Shown here one piece after another: positions 48,622-57,300 of a stretch of 64,000 nucleotides of DNA (position 1 is its first letter; each line of letters starts with the position of its first letter). Location: assembly GCF_900163785.1 (NCBI RefSeq), contig NZ_FUKN01000013.1, forward strand, positions 434,001 through 498,000, given 5' to 3'. The position numbers were made by a program, and so were the translations under genes. A model generated the notes under the pieces. It searched no databases. It was not told the DNA's origin and saw only the letters and a program-made list of their open reading frames with translations. This DNA comes from Psychrobacter sp. JB385 (GTDB lineage: Bacteria > Pseudomonadota > Gammaproteobacteria > Pseudomonadales > Moraxellaceae).

Positions 48622-50199
48622 ATGGCAGGATATATTTTGGCTTTAGACCAAGGGACAACCTCAAGTCGAGCGATATTGTACGACGATCATGCGCGTCCAA
48701 TCAAAATGGTACAGCAGCCAACGATCCTAAAAACGCCGCAGACAGGCTTTGTTGAGCAAGATGCGCAGCAAATCTGGCAGACGCAAATCAGTTGCGCACA
48801 TGATGTCATCAACCAAGCAGGGCTGCTTGCCACTGATGTCACCAGTATTGCGATTACCAATCAGCGTGAGTCTATCGTCGTGTGGGACAAAAAAACGGGT
48901 AAACCATTAGCACCTGCGATTATTTGGCAAGACAGACGTACCGCAAGCTATTGCAAAAAGCTGACTACCGACACTCATAACAGCCAAAATGATATGTCAA
49001 GCGACGTACAGCGTATAACAGGTCTACGCTTGGATCCGTATTTTAGCGCCAGCAAAATCGCTTGGCTGTTAGAGCACAACCCCAAATGGCGGGCGCGCAT
49101 CGACAAAGATGAAATAGCAGTCGGCACGATAGACAGCTGGCTCATCTATAAGCTAACAGGCGGTGAGCATGTCATTGATGTCACCAACGCTTCTCGTACT
49201 CTACTATATGACATCAACAAAATGGCATGGTCAGAGGAGTTGTGCGCACGTTTTGCCATACCTATGAGTTTATTACCTAAAGTGCTGCCCTCTGATGGCG
49301 ACTTCGGTAAAACTAAAAAAGGACTGTTTGCCAAACAAATTCCCATCCATGCGGTACTGGGTGACCAGCATGCCGCACTTTTTGGACAAGGCTGCCTCGA
49401 TGCTGGCATGGCAAAAAACACGTATGGGACAGGCTGCTTTTTATTAATGAACATTGGGACAAAACCCAAACTTAGTGAACATAAGCTATTGACTACCATT
49501 GCCTGGCAAAAAAAATCGACATCGTTGCGCTCTGATAGTCTATCACTTGAGCAAATTGTGCAGTCGGGTCGGCGCATGTTGCAACCGCCTAAAAAAGAAG
49601 TCACTTATGCACTCGAAGGCAGTGTGTTTATGGCAGGTGCAATCGTCCAATGGCTGCGTGATAATTTGGGTATGATTCAAAGCAGTGATGAGATTGAACA
49701 GCTGGCAAGGCAGGTCGATAGTAGTGAAGATGTGGTGTTATTACCAGCTTTTACAGGGCTAGGTGCACCCTACTGGCGTTCAGACGTCAGTGCTAGCATT
49801 ACTGGAATGAGTCGCGGTACGACCAAGGCTCATATCGCGCGTGCAGCATTAGAAGCAGTCGCTTATCAGACTTACGATGTGCTGATCGCTATGCAAAAAG
49901 ACAGTCCTCATCCATTAACTGAATTGAGAGTTGATGGCGGAGCTGCAAATAATGACTTGCTAATGCAGTTTCAAGCAGATTTGCTTAATGTACCAGTATT
50001 ACGTCCAAAAGACACAGAGGTCACAGCTAAAGGTGCAGCGCTACTTGCTGGTCTAAAAACTGGCCTGTACGATGAAGCCACGATACAAGCTTCTTGGCAA
50101 GTTGATCGGATTTTTGAACCTCAAATGTCTAGCGATATGCGTGAGCAGCATCTGAGTAAATGGCAGCAAGCCATTGATAGAGCATTAATTGTTTTATAA
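48622..50199 (+). CDS. glpK: Glycerol kinase
   Basis: An FGGY-family kinase that converts glycerol to sn-glycerol 3-phosphate. It has 525 residues from the ATG at 48622 (a GTG at 48619 precedes it). The start ILALDQGTTSSRAILYDDHA, the block TNQRESIVVWDKKTGKP, QDRRTASYC and GDQHAALFGQGC are diagnostic, with LPAFTGLGAPYW and the second FGGY block LRVDGGAANNDLLMQFQADLL in the C-terminal half. No glpF or glpD is adjacent, so the gene stands alone. Confidence 0.96.
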   Translation: MAGYILALDQGTTSSRAILYDDHARPIKMVQQPTILKTPQTGFVEQDAQQIWQTQISCAHDVINQAGLLATDVTSIAITNQRESIVVWDKKTGKPLAPAIIWQDRRTASYCKKLTTDTHNSQNDMSSDVQRITGLRLDPYFSASKIAWLLEHNPKWRARIDKDEIAVGTIDSWLIYKLTGGEHVIDVTNASRTLLYDINKMAWSEELCARFAIPMSLLPKVLPSDGDFGKTKKGLFAKQIPIHAVLGDQHAALFGQGCLDAGMAKNTYGTGCFLLMNIGTKPKLSEHKLLTTIAWQKKSTSLRSDSLSLEQIVQSGRRMLQPPKKEVTYALEGSVFMAGAIVQWLRDNLGMIQSSDEIEQLARQVDSSEDVVLLPAFTGLGAPYWRSDVSASITGMSRGTTKAHIARAALEAVAYQTYDVLIAMQKDSPHPLTELRVDGGAANNDLLMQFQADLLNVPVLRPKDTEVTAKGAALLAGLKTGLYDEATIQASWQVDRIFEPQMSSDMREQHLSKWQQAIDRALIVL

Positions 50200-50480
50200 A
50201 AATACGCTTTCAAAGAACGACTGTATGTAAGGAAACCCAGTCGCTAGATAATGATTAATTACGTAAATGGCTCTACCATCCTACAAAATAGAGAGAAAGA
50301 TACAGGCTGTAACGCAAGACAATCGCAAGTAAGACACAGTTTACATAATCCGTCTATCTGTTTCTCCCCATAAGTTTTTATACTTTAGAAGAATTAAGTA
50401 AAACACCTAATTTATTATTCCAATGATAAGTTAGCACCCAATAACTACCAATATATAAAAACGAATTTAAGGAAGATATT

Positions 50481-51164
50481 ATGAATAACGATGGCCGTAT
50501 TACAGACCCTAATAACCGTGTTGTTGCGGATGATGACTACCTAGAAGTTGGCGATAGAGAGCGAATTATTGATGACAATCACCGTAGAGTAGCTGGTAAT
50601 GATCCTATGCTGGACGGTAATAGAGGTGTTCTACATGACAATGACAACATTATAGACAATCATGATGCTATTGATCGTAGTGAAGTAAAACACATGTCGA
50701 AAGAGACAAAAAAAGATTTAAACGCTGATGTGATTACAGGTGAGCCAGGTTCTCATCCAGTAGGTACAGGTATTGGCGGTGTAGGCGGAGCAGCGGCAGG
50801 CGCAGCTATTGGTACTATGGCAGGCCCACTCGGTACTTTGATTGGTGGTGCCATTGGTGCTATCGTTGGTGGCGGTGCAGGACATGCAGCAGCAGAAGCG
50901 ATTGATCCAACGCATGAAGAAGCTTACTGGCGTGCTGAACATGCAAATGCTGATTACTACAAAGAAGGTTATGATTTTGACCGTGACTTGCACCCAGCAT
51001 ATGCAGTAGGCTATGCTAACCGTGCACGTTATCCTGCTGATGCTCGTTTTGAAGATCACGAAGCAGATTTAGAGCGTTCGTGGCACGAAGTAAAAGGCGA
51101 GTCTCGTCTGGAGTGGAATGAAGCACGTAGAGCTTCAGCCGATGCTTGGAATCGTATATCTTAA
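50481..51164 (+). CDS. Glycine-zipper protein with Asp-rich N-terminus
   Basis: A 227-residue protein without a signal peptide. Residues 1-65 are acidic, with repeated DN and NRV/GRI motifs. Residues about 95-135 form a Gly-zipper (GIGGVGGAAAGAAIGTMAG and GGAIGAIVGGGAGHAAAEAI) of the class that inserts in membranes or packs as helix pairs. The C-terminal part (YWRAEHANADYYKEGYDFDR) is aromatic and charged. Similar proteins are often stress-induced in this group. Molecular role not known. An AAGGAAG site at 50470-50476 supports the ATG. Confidence 0.75.
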   Translation: MNNDGRITDPNNRVVADDDYLEVGDRERIIDDNHRRVAGNDPMLDGNRGVLHDNDNIIDNHDAIDRSEVKHMSKETKKDLNADVITGEPGSHPVGTGIGGVGGAAAGAAIGTMAGPLGTLIGGAIGAIVGGGAGHAAAEAIDPTHEEAYWRAEHANADYYKEGYDFDRDLHPAYAVGYANRARYPADARFEDHEADLERSWHEVKGESRLEWNEARRASADAWNRIS

Positions 51165-51320
51165 TATAGATATGCATTCAGAAAAGGGTAGTATTTCCAA
51201 GCGCTTATCTGACTTACGTAATTGGTCAATCTATTATATTACTCTCATATGACAAGAGTTAGTTTGATTGTAGAATTGGTCTTTTTACTAAACAAAATCA
51301 GTAAGATTTGTGCTAATTTA

Positions 51321-51352
51321 AAGCTTCCAGAGTAATCTTTGGAGGCTTTTTT
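51321..51352 (+). terminator. Terminator after the glycine-zipper gene
   Basis: The stem AAGCTTCCA/TGGAGGCTT (one G-U pair) extends from 51321 to 51348 and is followed by T-rich sequence to 51352. It lies 157 bases beyond the gene stop. Confidence 0.7.
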
Positions 51353-51426
51353 GCTGCAAATGAGTATGTAATAAATTAAACTTGATAATATCTGTTCTCA
51401 ATAAATATAATAATAGGTGATTTAGG

Positions 51427-52452
51427 ATGAGTAGTATGGAAGATAGTGGTCAAAAACAGTTTTATATTGCGACAGCCAACTTACTCAATTTTGCCAATCC
51501 TGATCGTGTTTATTATGAAAATGCGCCCGCTTATAGTCAGCACCAATACCAGCATAAACTGTGTGGTATCACTGATTTGTTAGCGAAGGCGCATGCTGAT
51601 ATTATTGCAGTGCAAGAGGTATGGGATAGTCAGGCACTTGAAGAGTTGGCTGTTGCTTTGGGTTTTGAGCCAAAGCATGTTGTCGCGCCGCTGGCAAGTA
51701 ATGACAGGGCAAGCTCATATACTCAAGGTAGAGGCGCACAGAATACGCCTGCTGTTGGGATTATTAGCCGTTTTGAGCAACTAGAATGTAGTTTGTTAGA
51801 AGATATTTTGCCAAAAGCTGTGATTGATATACCTGATATTGGATTGTATCAACGTTTCAATCGTCCGCCACTGGTATTACGTGTCAATGCATATGGCCAG
51901 CCAATAACGATTGTGACAACCCATCTAAAAAGTAAGCGCGCTTTTTTCTTGCGCGATGAAAACGGTGATTTGTTAGAAGATATGGATGATCCAAATATCC
52001 GAGTCCGTGCCAAACTGCGCAGTTTATGTATGCGTGCAGCAGAGGCAGCTTCTATTCGCATGTCTATCATAGAGCGCCTACATCATACTCGTGAGCCACT
52101 CATATTGTTGGGTGACATGAATGATGTCACTGGCAGTGTTACCACACAGTTAATGGCTGAGACTGGCGAAGTTAACTATGATAAGAGTATGCGTGATATT
52201 GCCTTGTTTGATGCGGCGCGTATTCAATCACGTTATGATTGGATGAGAGATGTGGCTTACACTCATATATATCAGGGTATGCCAGAGGTGATCGATCAGT
52301 TATTTGTCTCAGAAGAGTTTTTGCCTGATAGCAAGTTTTCACTGGGCCAAGTTGAGAGAGTAGATTACTTTAATGACCATTTGAAGTGGGATTATGCAGA
52401 TAGAGTCATTGATCATGGTATTATAAGAGCGAAAATCAAACTTAATGATTAG
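51427..52452 (+). CDS. Endonuclease/exonuclease/phosphatase family protein
   Basis: A 341-residue metal-dependent hydrolase of the DNase I/phosphodiesterase fold. Expected residues are visible: ATANLLNFANPD near residue 12, the metal Glu in ADIIAVQEVWD, THLKSKR near 162, LLGDMNDVTGS near 232, and a final VIDHGII with the catalytic His. It could act on nucleic acids, phospholipids or phosphate esters. No signal peptide is seen, so it is probably cytoplasmic. No operon partners. Confidence 0.88.
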   Translation: MSSMEDSGQKQFYIATANLLNFANPDRVYYENAPAYSQHQYQHKLCGITDLLAKAHADIIAVQEVWDSQALEELAVALGFEPKHVVAPLASNDRASSYTQGRGAQNTPAVGIISRFEQLECSLLEDILPKAVIDIPDIGLYQRFNRPPLVLRVNAYGQPITIVTTHLKSKRAFFLRDENGDLLEDMDDPNIRVRAKLRSLCMRAAEAASIRMSIIERLHHTREPLILLGDMNDVTGSVTTQLMAETGEVNYDKSMRDIALFDAARIQSRYDWMRDVAYTHIYQGMPEVIDQLFVSEEFLPDSKFSLGQVERVDYFNDHLKWDYADRVIDHGIIRAKIKLND

Positions 52453-52623
52453 TTTTAATTGAACGATTAATTTTATTGCAATTCATGGTCAGCTTGACTA
52501 AATTGTTGATCTGAACATCATTTTAACCCATTCATCTCCCTTGCTTGATAGTGTACAAGCGTTTATGATGCCTCTGCAATGAGTCTTATAGCGCTGATAC
52601 TAGCATTATATTATTGACTGATA

Positions 52624-52657
52624 GGAAATATTTCTTCAATTAGGAGGAATATCTTCC
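52624..52657. promoter_or_regulatory. Candidate operator repeats upstream of the TetR gene
   Basis: Two related GGAA-type boxes, GGAAATATTTCTTC (52624-52637) and GGAGGAATATCTTCC (52643-52657), each partly palindromic, lie 50-80 bases before the regulator start. They may be autoregulatory operators; this is inference from position. Confidence 0.35.
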
Positions 52658-52705
52658 AATGAAGATTATTTTTATAAATTAGGGTGTAATTTTAAGAGAC
52701 TTACA

Positions 52706-53398
52706 ATGAGCGAAAACAAAGACGAAAAAATTGAAGATGTGTTGGTAGACTCGGAACTGGCAAAGAAACTTGTTCCAAATAAGTTTAAGTTTACCAGCCA
52801 ACAAGGCCGCGCACGTCGTCAAAAACTTTTGGCGGGTGCCAAGAAGTTGAGTGAAACACAACCGATTAACGATATTACGTTGGCGGCTGTGTGTGAAGAG
52901 GCGGGTATTCCAAGAGCTTCTGCCTATCATTTCTTCCCTAATATCGAAGCAATATTTTTAGCATTGCGTTTTTTGAATGCGATCGAGATATTAGAAATCG
53001 TAGAAACGGTTGATGTGGGTAATTACGACAGATGGCAAGGGTACTTAACGGCTCTGATTGACCAATGTGTGATGATCTTCCATAACGACGAAACCAAAGC
53101 CAAACTTATTTATGATACCAATACACCTGATTTTGAAGGTGACAGTTTTGGCGAAGATATGGATCATCAAATCGTCGATTTGGTTTATAAGCGTCTGTCA
53201 GAACGTTATGAGATGCCAAACTTTGAAGACGTACAAGACACCTTATTGATTGCCTATAGCATTGTGAATGCGATATTCACGTTGTCTTATCGTCGTCATC
53301 AAAGTATTACAGATGAATACATCCAAGAAGCGAATACGGCATTCATTGCTTACTTACGCTGTTATTTGCCAGAGAAGTTACCGCGTAAAAATCGCTAA
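52706..53398 (+). CDS. TetR-family transcriptional regulator
   Basis: A 230-residue regulator. A charged N-terminal extension of about 35 residues precedes the helix-turn-helix (NDITLAAVCEEAGIPRASAYHFFPNIEAIFLALR near residues 53-86). The all-helical C-terminal domain is typical. Similar long-headed TetR proteins occur in Moraxellaceae, but its target is unknown here. The gene stands alone and ends at a bidirectional hairpin. Confidence 0.86.
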   Translation: MSENKDEKIEDVLVDSELAKKLVPNKFKFTSQQGRARRQKLLAGAKKLSETQPINDITLAAVCEEAGIPRASAYHFFPNIEAIFLALRFLNAIEILEIVETVDVGNYDRWQGYLTALIDQCVMIFHNDETKAKLIYDTNTPDFEGDSFGEDMDHQIVDLVYKRLSERYEMPNFEDVQDTLLIAYSIVNAIFTLSYRRHQSITDEYIQEANTAFIAYLRCYLPEKLPRKNR

Positions 53399-53429
53399 GA
53401 CAACTGGTCAAATACTATTGAGTAGTGGT

Positions 53430-53460
53430 AAAAAGGCCGACATTAATTGTCGGCTTTTTT
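53430..53460. terminator. Terminator between the TetR gene and the exported protein gene
   Basis: The stem GCCGACA/TGTCGGC is framed by A-run and T-run, so it can work in both directions. It overlaps the last codons of the leftward gene. Confidence 0.8.
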
Positions 53461-54249
53461 GTTATTGTTCAGAGGCGTCAATATCTGTCCACGGCAGACG
53501 TCATCACTGGCATCCAAAGGTGCATACTGCTTGTAGTAGCTGACGATAGCCTGTTCTAAAGCGACGTTAGTTTGTGAATCGTGGGCATTCACATAAGCTT
53601 CGCGTGCTTGCTCAAGCCAGCGATCCGCCATTCGAAAATGTATCCCTGACTCGCGCCAACCGCGCTCGCACTGATTGGTTGCTGCCCAAATTAATGCCAC
53701 TTCACTAAATGCCATTTCACGTGGTGCTGACTCTATACCATCACTGTCTTTGAGCGCGCTTAGCGTTGCCCATAGATCAGGACGCATTAGAGCAGAGGTT
53801 GTTGGGATGTCTTGCTGTAGAGCGATGTCTTGTGTGGTATCATTTTTTAGCGCTTGCAATATAGACTCTGCCATGTCTACCGCCATGGGACCAGCAGGTG
53901 AGCGGCTATTCATGCTGTCTTGATGAATCGCATAATTAAGCCATGCTTGTGCTTTATAGGCCAGATATTGCTGACGTGCGGTTTTGTCTTTTTGCTGATA
54001 GGGCTGTAGCTGCTTTATCATACAGTTAAGCACACGTTGCGGCGTGCTTTGGTATTTATAAGAAGGAGTTTGAGTCTCTATATCAGTGTGACAATCTACA
54101 ATACTTTTTGTATTCACGATTTGAGTCGTATCGGTAGCGATATTATCTGCCGCTGATGCAAGCGAGGCCATGCTCAAAAGTAATAGTCCTAAGAGCGTAG
54201 CCTGTAGGGGTTGGGTACAAGCACTGGTGTTAAGGGCAGCTTTGAGCAT
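53443..54249 (-). CDS. Exported helical protein of unknown function
   Basis: A 268-residue protein with an N-terminal signal (LLGLLLLSMASLASA, cleavage near residue 33). The mature part is mostly helical, with YQQKDKTARQQYLAYKAQAWLNYAIH and FRMADRWLEQAREAYVNAHD, possibly a TPR-like bundle. Three cysteines in the mature region could form a disulfide. It lies 128 bases downstream of the giant surface protein on the same strand, so it may be a periplasmic helper, but I cannot assign a role. Confidence 0.7.
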   Translation of the reverse strand: MLKAALNTSACTQPLQATLLGLLLLSMASLASAADNIATDTTQIVNTKSIVDCHTDIETQTPSYKYQSTPQRVLNCMIKQLQPYQQKDKTARQQYLAYKAQAWLNYAIHQDSMNSRSPAGPMAVDMAESILQALKNDTTQDIALQQDIPTTSALMRPDLWATLSALKDSDGIESAPREMAFSEVALIWAATNQCERGWRESGIHFRMADRWLEQAREAYVNAHDSQTNVALEQAIVSYYKQYAPLDASDDVCRGQILTPLNNNKKADN

Positions 54250-54377
54250 AATGCAAACCTTATAGGAAGATAATAAGTGTTGGTATTTACCATTATTAGC
54301 GCTGATTTTGTGGTCTCTAGTCTCACAAATTATAATGCCAAAACCATCAGGTATGATTTAAGACACCACCAGCAACA

Positions 54378-57300
54378 CTATAAGCTAGTGTCGCCGATTT
54401 GAATAGAGTCACTATTTAGACGCTTGTTTTTGCGTGGGTCTTCACGTTTGAATAGGTTTTCATCAAACTTGAAACGCAGTCTAAAGTAAGCACCTTCTTG
54501 GGTGCTATCATCATAAGCAATGTCTTCGTCCTCAAACCCCATGAAATTGTAGCCAAGAGACAACCAAAGATTGGTCATTGGGCTGTAGCCAACTTCAGCG
54601 CCAAGCATATAAGCCAAGTCATTTGCTTGATTGTTCCAGTACGTGCCAGCTTGCAATCCAACATCCCAGCGCTCGCTGATGTCATAAAGTCCACGACCAT
54701 AGACGGCATGAGCCGTGTTGTTACTGGTCAGGCCATCTGCCTCGTATTCTGTATATTTACCTGCATAGCGACCAGACAGTGTTAATGGACGCGTTGGATG
54801 ATAGTTACCATTCCATGACCAAACGGTCGTGTCTTTTTGATAAGTGTCATCACCCGTATTATTATCATCCAAACGATACTCAAGCTTTGCAAGCATGTCG
54901 AGCTGATTGCTATCGTAATCACGGTAAGCCGCGCCTAATTGGAAGCGATTGATTGTGCGATCACCGTCATTATAGTCAATGCGTGAGTAGGTGTCTTTGG
55001 CAAGTAAAGTCACCTCATCAGTGTAACGATAAGCAATACCAGCGCTACCAAGTAACGTGTCGCTCGTTTCGCCCCAACGTTTTTCGACACGACCTGAAGC
55101 TTTGTAATTTTGCTTGGCAAGGTATTCAACGCCAATACCTGCGGCGGTTGCGGTGTTGTTTTCTTCACCTTCGAGTGACTCAACACGCTCAAGCAATGTG
55201 TTTAGGGTTAGGCCTTCTTGCACATACCATTTGTTTTTTAGACCGAGAGCGGCTTCAGCTTCACGTGCGCTAATAGCATCACGCATACGATACTCGCTAT
55301 AGACCTTACCATCTTTCATGTAATTGGCATCAAAACCAACCACGGTGCGTTGACGCTCATCGGTATCATCAAGACCATAAGTGCCAGATAGACTGTTGAT
55401 CAAGTCATGACGCGCGTACAATCGACCTAAGTTTCCGATAGGCGTTTCGCCGCCGATAGACGTGGCATTGCGTGAGCTGTTGTCGATATCCTGCTCGTAT
55501 TCTGCAAATACCAAGCTATTATTAAGTTTAGGCAGGCGAGAGGTGATACGAGCACGAACGGTCGTACCTTCGATGTCTTTATCAGCATCACTCACGCTAC
55601 TCAAGGCAGATTGGTTGATGATGTCATCGTTAAACAATGTGTCATCAGTGATATCTACAACATCTGTGGCGGCTTGCGTATTACGCGAGGCGGCAGTGGC
55701 ATCTTGCTTATAGTAGCGGACACCAATCTCGCCAACGACGTTTTCACTCAGGCGTTGCTCGATACTGGCTTGTACGCCTTCACGACTCGCTTCGGTAGTA
55801 TGGTCTTCGGTATATATACCTTCTAACTTCAGGGCAGTCTTTTTATTGTTTAGCTTATGGATAACTTCTACACCAGACTCCGTACGTCCAGCGGTAAGCG
55901 GTGACGCACCAGTGACAAAACCTTCGTCAGCATCATTATAATAAGCCTTGGCACGGGTGTTTTTCTTATTGTCAAAGTCAAGCTCGACACGTAATGCATC
56001 ACCTTTCACGTTGTTGTCGTCTAGTTCTGTCGTATTGATCTGATTGCTTGCTTGATAATTTGGGTTCTCAGCTTTATTCATCGCATATTCAGCGACCAGC
56101 TTCAACTTATCATTGAATTTGATAACGCTATTGATACTAGCCAGCTCTTCTTTGTTCAATGGATCGTCGCTATTGATATAGCTACCACCGATAGAGACTT
56201 TATCCGTCAGCTGTTGTTTAGCAGCGATACCGCCAACTAAATAGTCTTCACCACCTTCGTCGACCTCTACTGTGACACGAATATAGATAGGATTGCCTTC
56301 AAGATCTTGGCTGGCAATTGGTGATTTCAAAAATAAGCTACGGCTAATCGGGTCAATTTCATAATCAGCAAAGCGAGTCAGAGTCTCACGGTTAATGATG
56401 AGTCCAGGATTGTTGGCATCACGAGTGATAACTTCAACCGTTTCAGAGTTTTCTAGTACCGCATCAAAATCTTTAGCAAGTGGATATGGCCCAGAAATAC
56501 CCAAACCGCGAGTCTCGTTCACACGCTGGCTAGTGCTGGTCTCTGCCAAAAATGCAGTCACGCGAGTATTGTTGTCTTCGAACTGAGTTTTTAGACCAGT
56601 CAATGTACGGTTGTACTGTCCCAGTTTGATGCCTTCATCATTGTCAATTTGGGTTTTTAGATCGCCATACATAGCAAACGAGCGACCTTTGTCCACACGC
56701 ACATAGAGCTTGCTAGTTGATTGCGCATCAAAGCCTTTGGCAGATGAATCGCCATAGACAGGATAGTACTCGCCAGGATCGATATCGCGGAACAGGCGCT
56801 CGCCTTTTTTATCACTGTCATAAGCTAGAGTCAACAAATAGTCGCCACGTACTTTGCCTTTAAGGAACATGGCGGCACGACCTGATGCGGTATAGTCGTC
56901 GTTACCAGCAAAATCATTCAGCTCTTGCTCAAATGCACCTTGCGCATCAGTGATACTACTACCATCAAAGTCTTTGAGTGAAATGGCACCTTCAACGATA
57001 CCAACGGCAATCAGTGGACGCAGTTTGGCTGTGAACTGTAGTGGGATGGTCTGCTTGCTGCTACCAGTATCGATGACAAGCTCACCTTTACCTGGTACGC
57101 TTGGTGCCGTGACTGGTATCAACAGCTCGCCACCTGATACAGTAACTTGAGTGCCCGCTTGATCTTTGCTGCTATCGGTAAGGTTAATACGGCCAATGTT
57201 GGTGTCGATAGTGATAGGGGTCGAGGCAATATAAGGGCGGCCATCGCGATCTTTTAGGCTGATAACGATTTGGTATTCGCTGATACCATCTGCAGGGACT

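Noticed and set aside
49146..49604. A 152-residue frame opposite glpK
   Set aside because: Antisense of conserved glycerol kinase coding sequence, no ribosome site.
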